From NCBI GenBank assembly GCA_032358165.1, contig JAALGY010000008.1:2170001-2234000 (forward strand): 64,000 nucleotides of DNA, in the 5' to 3' direction. The notes under the pieces are model-generated. The model had not been told where the DNA came from. It saw only the letters and a program-made list of their open reading frames with translations, and did not search any database. The position numbers and the translations under genes were made by a program. This DNA is from Diplosphaera chodatii (Eukaryota > Chlorophyta > Trebouxiophyceae > Prasiolales > Stichococcaceae). Positions 1 through 16,100 of this stretch are shown here, in pieces. Numbering within the stretch: the first letter of the stretch is position 1; each line of letters begins with the position of its first letter.

Positions 1-2698
<2,698 letters not shown>

Positions 2699-4831
2699 GG
2701 CGCCAGGACGTCAGTGCATGCGTCTCACACGACCTTGACCATGCACTACAAGCCGCGGTGCCGAATGCTCCAACTGACATCTGGTCCACCTGCAAGCTGC
2801 ACTGCTGGAGGCGGCTGTACGGTCTGCTGCAGGCTGCTAGCACGCTGCTGCCCTGGAAAGGCGATCTGCCTGCAGGATGCATGTGCATAGATGCCCTTTA
2901 GCCCCACATTACTACCTGCCGCATTCTAGCTTGCTAGACAGTCCACTAGCCAGGGACCGACGAGAGGACATGCATGCAGATAAACGTCATGCAGTATGCA
3001 CTCACCTTGGGCGATGTGTGCATATGTGCTGAGCCTACTGCCAATGAGCCGGCCACCTGCGGCAAGTAGTATCATGATTTCACCATCTTGCGCCGATGGC
3101 TGTGACAACGTCAGGTGCATCCGATGCCCGGATTCAATCGAGAACAGCAATTGAGAAACCATCGAATGGTTGAGACAACCACTGCTCGTAAGGTCTGCAC
3201 GCATGTGCGCATGCCACTTTCCTCCCACGCAGCACAGCTGATCAACATCCGTCCGGCATCTGACGCTCATATGGTCGTCTGGCACACCTGTCTGAGCACA
3301 ACGCCGGCTGCCTGCGGCGGCTCCGCCGCACGCCGCTGCCGACAGCACGTTCAGGCTCGCCGATGCCATTGCACAACCAATACAAGGCACGCGGCCTGCC
3401 TGACGCCGCGAGCAGCAGCGATGACAAAGGACTGAAGCCTATGTTATTGTCATGTTCCAACAGCGCAGGTGCCACACTGCAGTTTGTGAGTGCACCAAAG
3501 GCTTATGTTGCTGCTTAGGTGTCAGTCCAGCACGGAATGAGCTGGCTGCTGTTCCATTCTGGTTCAGGTGGCTTCGGCTCACATCGGGCACAAATTAGTT
3601 CTGCTGGGGGATGGCAGGCCACCCGACGGGCATCGTGGCTGCACGGTGGACATTGCAGCCTCTATAACAGGCAAATTGTTTACATTTCTACATCTCTCTG
3701 CATGCGGCCGAGGCCGCAGCAGGTCAACGAATGAAATAGTTGTGGCTGACAAAACATCTCCCCTACTGAATGCAACCAACGAGGCATGCGAAGCATGCGT
3801 GGCCGCACTGAAGCTGCGGTGGCACCCTCAGCACCATATCGGAGCAAGCTCATGCAACAAGCCGTCAGGGCAGCTCAGCGGACCGCACCGCTGGCTGCTT
3901 GACCGGCAGCGTAGGCGTGTCAAGAGGGGCCTGACCCCACGAATAGCAAAACAAACCCCAGCCTCCCAAACTACTGTCCTTGGCGTATCAAACTGCACTT
4001 GCGGTGGGTGAGCAGATGTGCGCTGATGTTGTTGCAGCAGCAAGCCGTGCTGCAGCTACCATTGCCGCCAACCTCGCTGAATGCTGAGTCGCGTCCGGGT
4101 GGGATGGATAGGGAGCGACACGCACGCTGCTGCGACGCACGCCTTGCTGCTCAGCCGCACCCGTTTCCTGACAATTCGTGCCTCAAAAAATGGCCGCCTT
4201 CGTGCGTCAAAACCACAACCAATGAAACCACCAGTTCCAAAACTTCACGGTGCGGCGCCGCCACTGCTGGCGCACGCCGCTGCTGCAGCGCTGATGTTGC
4301 TGCTGTTCTCTGTCGATTATTCTGTTGTTGCCGGTGCTCGTAGCACTACCGTCGCTGCATGCAGCTGGCTTGCTGCTGCCGCTTCAGCCGTGCTGCGGCA
4401 ACTCCCAGCAGCCGTCTGCCCTTAGCGCGACTTTGGGGTCGCACATCATGGGGCAGGACAGTGCCAGGAGCTGCAAACGTCCGCCTGAAGCTGCAGATGC
4501 AGGTGCTGCGTGCAGCTACGCCATGGTTGCGCTGCTCTGCTGCTCTCGCCCTTGGCCTCTACCGATGACCGCGGCGGTTGGCGGCAGAGTACGGGTTGTG
4601 CACCCTGTCCCCAGGCGCCGCGGAGGCGCCAGCATTTGCGGGCAGCGGCCCAGTGAACCTGCGCACACGCCAGCACCAGTGTCACATGCATGGAGTCATG
4701 CACGGCAGTGCTGGGCTGTCCAACGCATGCAGCTGCAGCTCTCAGGCGGAGGTGCGACGGTGCAGCATGGGTTGCAGCCGACCATCATCGCATATGCAGC
4801 ACTTTGCACAGCAGATCCGCCACCACCACAC
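2699..4831. other. Intergenic stretch between GR start and kinase stop
   Basis: About 2.1 kb lies between the 5' end of glutathione reductase and the 3' end of the kinase gene, both on the minus strand. It should hold the GR promoter and 5' UTR and the kinase 3' UTR. One ATG-started plus-strand ORF (4081-4425, 114 codons) has a hydrophobic alanine/leucine-rich segment, but no recognisable domain or splice context, so it is not called as a gene. Confidence 0.5.
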
Positions 4832-7800
4832 TCACACCCAACTACCACAAGAAGTAGTTTTGGACTTATCGAGCAGGCACCTGTCCAGCTCGGACAGCGA
4901 GCGGCGGCACTCGGCGTGCTCCGCGGCCCGCGCCGCCAGCAGCCGGTCGTTCAGGCTCGCCAGCTCGGGCGGCAGGTTCTTGGTGAACCAGGGGTGCGCC
5001 ATGACGTCCTCCGTGGTGCAGCGCTCCGCCGGGTTGGGCCGGAACATGTGGTGCAGCAGGTGCTGCGCCTCGGGGGACAGCTGCAGGCCGGGGAACGCAG
5101 CGCCGTCAGTCATATGGCCCTTACTCTGAGGCAGTCCATGCAGGCCGCGGGTCACACGGGAAGCCGGCACAGGTAGAGGTGGCGCGCTCCAGCACTGGTG
5201 AGTGGCCATGTGCCAACAGCAGCGGCGCCGGCGCAGCAGGCGGTGCAGGGCGAGCTGGGAGGCGCACCTCGGGCACGGGGAAGTAGTCGCCGGCGATGAT
5301 GCGCCGGAACATGTGCCGCATGACCCGCGTGCTGCCGCCTGCGCTCTCTGCCTCTGCCTGTGACAACAGTTGAGTGACCAGTTTCTGATTGGGTCTGGAC
5401 AGAGGTCTGGATGACGGCAGCACTGCATTGCGGGGGCCAAGCCCGGCACAGCAGGAACACCATGGTGTAGCCCCGAAACAAGCGAATCGAACAATCTGTC
5501 CATGCTGACCTCATCGGTGGGGCGGCTGAAGGGGAAGACGCCGGTGAGCATGACGTACAGGCTGACGCCGCACGACCAAACGTCCGCGTCCTGCCCGTTG
5601 TACTTCATCTCAAACAGCACCTGCAGCAGCCAGAGGCTCGACGCTCGGCGCTCGACTGGGGTGAGTGTGCACGACTACTTCCACTGCAGTCGTCGCCCCA
5701 CGCCTCACGCCAGCATTTGAACATACAGCCCGGTGGTCGGGTGACACCAGTGTGGGCTGCATGACAGGTAGCTCCGGCACGACAGCTTATTTCAGCAGCT
5801 GAGGTGGTGCGCACCTCGGGTGCCATGTACTCAGGGGTGCCGCACGTTGACTTGGACACCGACTGCACCACCTCGTTCTTGCTGAAGCCGAAGTCGCACA
5901 GCTTGAGCTGCGGCCGCGGCCAGGGCCCATGCAGCAGCATGTTGTCCAGCTGCAGGAAGCAACCAGATTGCAGTTTCAGTACCAAGACAAACCAAGCCAC
6001 ACAACAGGGTATCATACTGTGCAGCGCTGTGGATGGTGCAGCCACAGCGATATGCACTGTCTACGTGCCCAACCCGATGGGTGTATGCGCTGTGTAGATG
6101 CAAGCAGGCATGGTGCGAGCCCAGTGGACTTGAGAGCAGTTGCTGTTTGCTGACGGATGCACACATGTATGTGCAGGATGCTGCATGCACACGCACGCAC
6201 CTTGATGTCACGGTTGGCGATGCCCAGGCGGTGGCAGTAGTCCACGGCGATGATGAGCTGCTGGAAGATCCACCGAGCGTCGTCCTCTGACATGTAGTCG
6301 ATCTGCATGTGCACACACAGTCCATGAGCACCGGCCATGACAAGAGTGCACCAGGACTTGGCCCCATGTGCAACAGTGGACAGCTCATGATACCCCTGCG
6401 ATGTCCCTGCCTGTGCACGACTAGACCCAAGGTGCACCGTGTGTAGTGCCTGTCAGCCAGCAGGGCCCATGGCACTGATCGGCTGCCAACTTGACCAGAT
6501 ATTAGTGCAGCCAACCCTGAAACACAGCTACATGTACAGCCCCAGTTGGTACGACAGCTGGGTTTGCAAAATTTACGTACTTGGTGAAATAATCCGAAAG
6601 GGGCCCTTCGAAATGGCCCTACTGGCATGACCCCGCTGTGAATCCTCCCAGTCGCCATGATCGGGCGGAAGCAGGCACTAACGCTCTGCCAGCTGCACGC
6701 CTCTTAAGGGGTGAGACTCCAGCACTGCCGTGACACCTCCAGCTGCTGACTACGCAAGCATGGCCTGGCAGCATGCCCAGGCGCACCTTGCAGCAGCTGG
6801 GCTGGTCAAGTCAAGAGGCACACCATGAGAAACCACAGCTGACGATGGTATCAAAGCTAGCCAGTTTCCTGCCTGAATGCTGCTACTCTGCTCAGGGCCG
6901 ACCAGGATGCACTGATATCTGAGACGACCAGCAGTACCCCCTGGCATCTGGAACTTGCACCATCACAGCATGGGGGTGTGGGGGCATAGCGGGCCAATGT
7001 CTGTGGCCAAGATGCTCACCCCCTTCTGGTACTGCTGGTCGATGTGCTCGGACACGTCGCCGCCGTCGGCATACTCCATCGCCACCGCCAGGTAGTCGGC
7101 CGTCAGGAACACCTCCCGCAGCTGCACGATGTTGGGGTGCAGCGCGCACATCCGCTGGTTCTGCAGGCCGAGAGGGGCGCCACCATCAGGCACCATGCAT
7201 GTCCCCCGATCCGGGCATCAGTGTTGCCATGAAGCCGAAGCAGACTTGCCGTGGGATTGTATCACGCATGGCACAGAGGCCCAGGAGCCTCCCCAGTGTC
7301 CTGGTTGTTCACCCCAGCAGCCACAGCGTGACGGGCGCACCAGCAGCTCGCGGGAGATCTCCTTCATGTTGACGTCCACGTGCTGGCGGCCGCGGCTGAT
7401 GAACTTGATGGCCAGCTGCTGCCCTGTCTGCGTGTCCAGCGCCAGCACCACGAACCCGGATGTGCCCCTGCAGCAAAACAGCAGTTGGTGTGACACCACA
7501 CGCTGTCAGCATTCCTCGGTCATGCAAATGGCTTGAATGGTTGGTATGAATATATAACGAGCTTGCCCAGGAACCAGCGTGAAAAGCAACAAAAGCCCAG
7601 TTGATGCAGTCTGCTGCCATGCTGCTGCACTCCCAGAGCGCGTGTGTATGGCGAGCGGCCTGCAGGGCGGGGCGCTCACCAGTTGAGGTCGCGGACTTTG
7701 CGGTAGCGCGGGTGCGCCGCCAGCGGGTCCGGCAGCGGCTGCTGGCCGTCTGGGGCGCCGCCGGCGACGGCGGCACCTGGGGACGCCTCCATGGCCAGGG

Positions 7801-9197
7801 GCCGGGAGCTGTGCTCGGTGCCGGGGGTGGCCGGCTCGCTGGGCGCCGGGCCGGCACCGGCGCCGCCGCCGCCGCTGTGCTGCGGCTCGCTGACGGTGGT
7901 GCCGCAGCTGGCCTCGCTGCGGGGCGGCGTCGGCCAGCGGGGCACCGGCGGCGCTGCTGCGGGCGCTGCTGCGGCGCCGCCAGCGCTGAAGTCTACGTGC
8001 GCTGGCGAGCCGGCCCGGTTGCTGCAGGACGGACACAAGCGTCGTCAGCGCAGGCTTCGAGCGTATGCAAATTTGCGTCACGGTGGTCGCGAGCGTGCGC
8101 GGCACGACGCTTGCATGACATCAGCCGACGACTGGGTGTTGTCGTCTGCCACCTTGCCCCGCGACCAGCCGGCGTAACGAGTGACGCAGCTCGTGGCCGC
8201 GGCCCATGAGGACGCCAGGCAGCAGGCCTGTGGCAGGCGGATAGATTGGTCTGGCTAGAGCCCGCTGCGACCCCCGCGCCGCCGTGTAACACTTGGGTAG
8301 CGTTATGGAGGGGCGAACTGGTCGCCGCTTCGCCTTCCCTCTCATCCGGAGCGTGCTGGGCGGACGCTGAGCAGCGGCGGCCGCGACGGCGAGGTGGTAC
8401 AGAGCTAGTACTGAAGCCTAGATCTGACGCCAGCGCGCCGCCAGCGGGCTGTAGTGCCTGGCTGGGTCGCCCTGCCGAGCCCCCGACCTGCTTCGACCTC
8501 GCACTGATCGCTGCACCGGGGACAGGGGTTCCGCAGCCTAGTGCAGGCGGCTATGATGCAGCTCGACGAGCCTCGATCATGCAGCGGCGGCTGTGGCGGT
8601 AACGGCGGCGCAAGCGTCAAACAGGAGCTGCATTGAAGGGACGTTTTCGGGGTGTCGGGCGACAGAACCGGCGCTGCCATGCTGACGAGCGCCGTCGGTA
8701 TCCATATAGACATGAACCAAGCCGATGAGGCGGACGCCGGGCGTTCACAGCGCCTGCGCGGCCGAGGCCGGTCGCAACACAGAAGGCGTGCTGAGTCACA
8801 TGTGGCGCTGCATGCTGCCAAGGCGCGGCAGCCCGGCCCTGTGGACGGCTACACTGGGTGGCAAGAGGACCATGCCGGGCGTCTGAGGCGTCGCGGGCTC
8901 TGCTGTTGCAAAGCTGCGATCATGTGCTCGGGGAGTGTGAAAGCGGCAACGATGCGGGACAGCGCCTGTGGACGCTCACCTGTGCAGGGCATACGCCGGC
9001 GAGGTTGTTTGCGAATGATGGGAGCTCCCGGCGCCCCACTGCGGGCCGCTGAGGGCGCCCAGCGGCGCCAGCGCCTGGGACGTGCACACCGAGTCGTCGG
9101 ATGCCAGTCGGGAGCCCAGCACCCCTCCAGCCGTCTCCAGCTCCGCCGAGCCCAGGCTCTGGGCCCTCTTCGACCTGCCGAAGCGGCCCCAGCCCAT
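4832..9197 (-). CDS. SnRK2-like serine/threonine protein kinase
   Basis: Protein kinase of the plant SNF1-related 2 type. Exons (approximate): 9197-8980, 8023-7680, 7468-7351, 7166-7020, 6306-6201, 5958-5814, 5623-5511, 5358-5266 and 5083-4832. Phases at the first joins agree. A roughly 190-residue N-terminal extension rich in Ala, Gly, Ser and Pro precedes the kinase domain. Visible kinase motifs are a degenerate GTSGFVVLA glycine loop, the lysine in [18 protein letters not shown], the catalytic loop NRDIKLDNMLL, DFGFSK, and the activation-loop end [10 protein letters not shown]. The subdomain XI region [21 protein letters not shown] matches the SnRK2 pattern. The HRD histidine is asparagine. 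The acidic C-terminal tail of land-plant SnRK2 proteins is not seen; the protein ends soon after the catalytic domain at a TGA. Stress or nutrient (sulfur) signalling is inferred from the family only. Confidence 0.9.
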
Positions 9198-10184
9198 GCT
9201 ACGGGGCTGCCCGCCGCTGCGCTGATCCCCCACCCGCTGTGTCGCACGAAGCCCTGGGCGCACGCTTCAGCTGACCTTGGAGATGACCTCGGACAACCTC
9301 TACAGATGTAGTGCTGTTTTGATGTATGAGAAGCAGTTGCGCAAGTTGCCGTGGTGTAAGCCAACGGGACGGCGGCTGCGAAGGTGGAAGTGAAGCCAGG
9401 TGGGATGGTTGACTGGGAGCCATCATCCCGGCAGTTGGGGCAAGACACAAATATCGGGAGAGTTTCCAGGGGCTGCAGTCTACTTGGGTCGTGACCTACC
9501 CCGCGCTTTTGGCGAAAGCGGACCTCCGCGGAGCCCCAGCATCATCGTGACAAGCATAAAGCAGCGAAAAGAGTGCGGTGATGTCACAATGTGACGCTGC
9601 TGTGCGCTAGCAGCCCGCTCCTGGCGCCGCCGCTTACACTTGATGACACACACTCTATGACGCCAGACACGAGACCTTCACCCGTTCAAGCAGACAGCTG
9701 ACAATAACACTTCGGAGCCCATGCCGCCAGGCACCTCAGGATGAATCATATAGGAGACACGAACGAATTGCTGGCGCATGGGCCACTGTGCCCCGCCATC
9801 ATAGCCGTCAAAAATGGAAGCCACTCTGACGTGCGCTGCTCCGCACACGTCGTACATGTGCTTAGAGTGGACAGGCATCCCAGTCGTCTGCACTGGAGGA
9901 CAGTGCCGGATCTATGTGCTCACAGGCACCGGCATTGGTGCTGATCATACAAGCCGTGTCCTGCAATTGAACATCTTGGCCCGCGCGACCGTGCTGCCGC
10001 CGACCTTGATGCCTGCTACATTCTGCCTGTGCTGATGGTGACCACCCGCAACGTGCTGCAGCCGGGTCCATGTGCTTTTGAAGGACTGCGCGTCCCCAGC
10101 TGCATCGCGTGGCTGTCCCGGCGCAGCCGCGCGAGCCGCCGGCCGGACCGCCCGCAGCCTGGCTGCGCGCTGCCGCGCCCGCCG
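9198..10184. other. Intergenic region, kinase 5' side to metallopeptidase stop
   Basis: Nearly 1 kb separating two minus-strand genes. No coding exon with consistent splice sites was found. It presumably carries the kinase promoter and the 3' UTR of the metallopeptidase. Confidence 0.5.
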
Positions 10185-13100
10185 TCAGGGGAAGCGCCAC
10201 ACGGACTGGAAGCTGATGGTGGCCGCCAGCGCGGTCCAGCGGGGCATCGCATCCGCCACCGCCCGCAGCGGCGCGGACTCCTCGTGCCGCGGCCCGTTCA
10301 GGTACAGGCTCTTGGGCGAGGTGGCCAGCTCCAGGCGCAGCGCCCCTGCAGCGCACGCGGCGCCCGTCAGCCACAGGCATAACTTCCCATGGACGCCGAC
10401 CAATGGCGTGCTGCCAGGATGCAGGATTGATCTCCGCATGGCTGCTTTGCAAAGCAGCCTGTATGAGCAGCGATGTCACATCACAGCTGCCGGACGAGCC
10501 TGAGCCGGAGCTGCAAGTGGCGTCAGGAGCTGTCTGCCAGCGGCAGCGCAGCGGGCCCGCACCTGCGCCGGCGTCGGAGGGCGCGTCCAGCCAGAAGCGC
10601 CAGGTCTCGGAGCCGCCGTTGCCCGCGAAGCGCACCACGTTGTGCACGCTGCCGGCGCCACCCTGCAGCGGCCAAGCAACGACAGCTGAGCGCCGCTGAC
10701 GGCACAGCAGGGCGACCTGCTCCTCGCTGATGCGACAACCTCATGCTCATTGAAGCATGCAACACCCGATGCAGCGCCCGAGCGTGACGCACAGGAGCTG
10801 CTGCACACACACGAGCAGGGCCAGGTTGCATAATCAGGGTGTGCATGGGGCGGGGCTCGCACCGGCACCGGCGCCGTGGGCGGCGGGTCGGTGAAGCTCC
10901 AGGCGAGCAGGGGCCCGGTGACGTTCAGGGCGCCCCAGCTGGGGCGCGCCGCCCGCATCTCCAGGTGCAGCCGCTGCCTGCGGGCGCACACGGGAGCGCT
11001 GAGCGCTGGGGCAGCCGCTTGCCTCCCGCAGCGTGTACAGCTGCTGCGACTGAGCGTCTGAGAGCCGGATCACCGGTGCTGCTGCTATGTGGACTGCCCT
11101 CGGGCCCACAGCTTCAGATAGCTGACAGCAACCTTTAAGTCCCATTGTCCTGTCGATGCCGCCAGTTCACTTGTGGGGCAGTCAGGGCTTATGCTCAAGT
11201 ACCTGGACTGCGGATGCACGGGGCAGCTGCTGGTCTGTTGGCCATTGTGACCGGCGCAAAGCGCGCCGCCGGCTGCGGCCCCGGCAGCAGGAAGCGACTC
11301 GGTGCGCAGCAGCGTGATGGACGGCAGCGGCTGCAGCAGCGAGGGGTGCGGCAGCGGCGCCTGGAAGGCGATGGGCCGCCAGATCTCGGAAACCGGGTAC
11401 ATCATCTGCGGCAACAAGAACATCGCACATCATAGCCAGCCTTGACAGGGCGCAACATTATCAGTATCAGTATCAGCCAAGTCAAGGATCCATGTTCTGA
11501 CCATGAGTTGATGGGCACGAGCATCGTGCACGGTTTACCATAGAACAGAGCAGGGTGCAGCAACCTGTCAGCTGGGTTGCTAGGGCAGGCCAAGCGCACA
11601 CTGCCATCTATGTTGCTCTGCTAAAGCAGAACTGAAGCATGCAACAGGCAGCACCTGCATGTCGCGGGGCTGCGTCGCGACTTGAGCCGCAGCATCCCAG
11701 CCGAAGCCCGCAGGCAGCGCAGGCTGCACGGGGCCGCTGCTGAAGGACGTGATTGCCCACACCGAGCGCGTCACAGCGTCCGCGCTGGCGTCGAAGCCCG
11801 CGCTGCTGGAGCCGTTGGCCGCGCCGCCGCCGCCGAAGCTGCCGACGGCTGTGGCGCCCGGCCCGTGGCTGTGCACCTGGAGACCCAGGCGCCAGTGCAT
11901 GAGATGCGCACACACGACCCGGGCCATGGCCAGGAATGCCAGGAGCTGAAATTTGGCAACCTGCACATGTGGTGCTCCGCACTTGAGGTGTTTGGGGCGC
12001 AATCGCTATTCGTCAATCGTCAGCTGCCGCCTGCATCCTTGCATCTAGCACAGGCCGCGGCGCACCTGATTGAGCACGACCTTCTGAGGCGCGTGCTCGG
12101 TGAAGGGCGAGAGCGTCAGCGAGGCTGCAGCGGCGGCGGAGGCGGACCCCAGCAGCAGGAACATCACCAGGGCCTGCACCACAACGCACGTGCATGGTTG
12201 GCAACCGCTGGTGGGTGACTGCTTGCAGACAAAGTTGCTACATGGGCATCCAGTGCAGGTTGTCAGCCTTGAGCCTGCTGACCTCAGTTGACAGGGTGTG
12301 TCAGCACGACTGCTCCCTCTGGCCACAACAGGCGCAATGCAGCCATTTCGCAGACACCAGCAGTGCACCCCGAACAAGTGCGTGCCTTGCAGCGGGGCCC
12401 GAAAGCAGCTGCGATCGTGGGCGCCATGGCGGCGACTGCAGCGGCGGCGCCGACGCCCAGCAGCGCGCCGGCTGCGGCATCGGCGACAATCGGCCCGAAG
12501 GGCGGCGGGTGGCTGCCGCACATCGCCAGCTGCAGGGAAGCACGAGGATGTAGGAAGTCAATGAACTGTCTTCAGAATCACTTGGATACGCATGTCTTGT
12601 CAGCACTGTGCAGGAAACCTGGCAGGATCAGAACCACTGCACAAATCCTTGATTCGCGGTCCCCCCGAAGGAATGTGGCAGAGGCCTGCCTTGTCCAGCA
12701 CATGGGTGTTGTAGCTCAGCGCGCCATTGATCATGAGCAGCGACACCGGTGTTGCGAGCGCTGCGGCCAGCGGCGCTTGTGCCCACGGCTGCACCTGCAG
12801 CAGCACGTCTGTGTTCAGGACCAGCCTCCAGAACACTGTGTATGCACAAAATACCACACATGCTGTCTGGCAAGGAAATGCCGGGCTTGCAACTCCAACT
12901 GGGCAGTGAGTATCGTCAAGTTTTGGTGTGCAGAGGCGCACCTTGCGAACAAGGAGTGCAGCTGCAATGGCGAGCGCTGCCCAGATGGCGAACAGCCCGC
13001 CGGAGGATAGCCCCGCAGCCAGCGTCATGGCACCAGCAAGCAGACCGCCGGCAAGGGCCCACCCTGTAGGCGGGCAGCACCAGCAGCAGTCGACAAGCAC

Positions 13101-16100
13101 AGCATCAGCAGCCAGCACAGCTCGTATGTACACCATTTAGGTGGCAGAATTTGACCATCCCTCAGCATGCACCTCTGCATGGGGTTTGAGAAATCACGCC
13201 CACCACGTGCTGCACATGTGCGCCCACCCACACACCAGCTGCAGAGCCCTCGAACAGGTTCCTCTGGGTCAGCACAGTGTCTGCACGACCGTGGGCCTTA
13301 TGCAACTTATGGCGCCCACCCAGGAGCGCCTCCGGCAGCCGCCGCCGCCTCAGCTGCGCCGACAGGAAGTCGCCCAGCGACAGGTCGGGGGCATGGTCCT
13401 CGGTTCTGCCGTTCTGCACATGACCGTTCTGGAGCCCGCCATTCTGCACAACCCCGTTCTGCGCAAACCCATTCTGCTCCTGATGCGGGTGGCTGAGCGA
13501 CCCGCTGATGCCGCCCAGCGCAGAGGCCGCTGATTGGGCAGCTGCCTCGCCGGTGAAGGCCCAGGCATAGGGCAGCAGCAATCCAGCGAGCGCCGCAGGC
13601 ACATAGATGACGTAGGCCGCAGAGTGCTTGCCGAACCAGACCATGGGGCTGCCTGCATGTTAGGTTGAGGGCTATGTAAAGCCCGACTGCACCAACTTGG
13701 AGCCAGCTCAACTGAACTGTGGTCACGACTCCCAAGCCAGAAGGCAGCTGGCGCAAAAAATAAATCATGGCAGGGCACATGGATGGGACCAGCAGGTGCC
13801 AGCACGTACCCAGCAGCAGCACGCGGGCGATGCCGACAAGAGCGGGAAGCAGCACGGCCAGCAGGACGCCACTGAGTGCTCGACCGGCGTCCGCCACCAG
13901 CAGGGACTTATTCATCCCAAAGAGCCCTGCAGGTGACGCATGTGGCTCAGATAGTGACAGGTAAGATGTGTGCCCTTTTGAACCAGTGACGAGTTGGCGC
14001 ATAGCATGGCAGAAATGCAGCATTTACCACTGTACCTGCCAGCAGCACGGCAATGACGGCAGGCGCGACGTGCAGCCAGCGCCCCGCCTCCGGCGACCAT
14101 GCAACCTGCGACATCGATCGACATGTTGTTCCTGTTGCATCCTCGAGGCTTGGCGGACTGCAGACCAGCATGCTGACTGGCCGACGGGCTCAAATCCAGC
14201 GGACCTTTCACATTCGTGGCACTGGAGTTCAAAATTCGTGAGTGGGCCCAACGGTCCAACCGCACCATGAAGTAGCCGAGGAAGTCCAGGTAGGCGGACG
14301 CCTTCCTGCTGCCGTGTGGCCGCTCTGCGGCGCCAGCCGCCAGCTCCCTCGCGAAGCCAGGCACAACCCGCAGCAGATTGTCGCCGGCCAGCTGCGCAAG
14401 ACGTGCAAGCACTGTCAGCCGTGAACTTGATACACATGAGTCCTTCGCAGTCGAGGGCCCAAGAAGTTCGACAGGAAGCGATGGTTCACTTGACCATTTG
14501 GGAGTCAACTAGGTTCACATGCTTAGGACTGTGCACTCCAAGTGGCCGAGGTACATTTTCTATGCTGATTCGGTCATGCTTGCACCTGCAGCGTTCCCGG
14601 GCGGATGCGCTCGGTGGTGTCCCGGTCTGTATGGTACGCGGCGGCATCCAGCAGGAACGCCACGTCCACGCCGGGCCACCGCCCGTGGTGCGCGTAGCTG
14701 AACATGCGGAAGTCGGTGTCTGCCGGCAGCAGCCCCATGTCGAAAATGTCCTGCGCAAAAGCTTATACATCAAGGCTGCAAGCACAGGTTTTTGGGCGTG
14801 GACACAGACAGCAGACAGCAGCGAGCACTGAGGCCCGTTGGCTCACTGCAGGGTTGCTCAACATGTTGCACACCTGTCCGATTACATTGCCGCGAGGCAC
14901 AGCCGCATGCTTCGCCCAGGCTTCTACCGCCCAGTGCGCGGTGTGCTGGAACAGCACGTCGGGGCCACCGTTCCCGGTGGACTCGAGGTTGATGAAGGCA
15001 CCAATGCTGTCCGCCCACTTGCTGCTGGCGGCAAAGCCGTGCGAGGCCTGCGGCATGCACATGGCACCATGTTACGCCGCTTCAACATCTTGGGCATCTT
15101 GAAGCTGATGACTTTAGGGGTGGCATCCCCCTGCCATGGCCCATGGACATGTGACTCTTTTGACTTTGCACAGCCTCTGTTGCTGATGTGAGCATCACCC
15201 CGGTAAAGCAGCTTTGTCGCACATGCGCACATGGTGCTGCAACCAGCAGTGCAGCACCTGCAGAAAGGTCTCCTCCCCGCCATTGAGGAGGAAGACCAGC
15301 GGCGCTGCGAGCTGTATGTGCGAGTCCGAGACGATGGTGCGGGCGAGCTCCAGCAGCACCCCGCAGCATGACGCACAGTCGGACGCGCCTGCAAGTGCAG
15401 AGGCGTTCAGGCTGGTGTGGACTGTGCAGAGGTGCCACCAGTGCTGCGTGGCAGCAGATGCTGGCCAACAGCGTCAGGGCTGCGGGCGAAAGAGCACTTA
15501 GAAGCAGGTAACAAGCATGCAGAAGCGTCAAACAGCGGCTGGTGCAGGCAGGCTGTCGCCAGAGGTGCACGCACAGCCGCCCGAGCAAGCATGCAGACCA
15601 GCCCATGTGGTCTCTCACCATGCCACCTACACAGCATGGCAGCTGTGCGACGGCAGTTTGTCAAGGGCGTACCTGGGCTGCTCAGGGTGTTGTCGAAGTG
15701 CGCGTTCAGCAGCACGGCCTTCGTGCCGGGCGCGGCCGACTTGGGCGTGATCGCCACCACCACATTGCTGACATTCTGGTATGCATTCGCAATGTACTGG
15801 TGGATGAGCATCATGTTGACGGCTCCACTAGCTGTCTCCCAGTCCACCTGAACAGGTACACATCACATGTCAGCATGCAGCATAGGAAATTCTTGCTGAC
15901 GGCAGATCGTAGGTGCGGCTCTGTTGTACTGTCGTGATGCAGCCGCTACTCGCCTGGACGTCCAAATCAGGACGCTGCGCCGCTGCAAGCTTCTGCAGTC
16001 TCACTCCCTCATTGTACAGAAATGTCGCGGCCACTTCATTGCCGGGCGTGGTGACCTGTGTTCGAACATATGGTGCCTCAGTGCCTCTGCACCACCATCT

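Noticed and set aside
4081..4425. 114-codon plus-strand ORF with a hydrophobic segment
   Set aside because: No homology recognised, no splice context, and chance ORFs of this size are common in GC-rich DNA.
9862..10647. Long continuous minus-strand frame at the end of the metallopeptidase gene
   Set aside because: It switches frame relative to conserved family sequence. Only parts are exons; the rest is intron and shadow frame.
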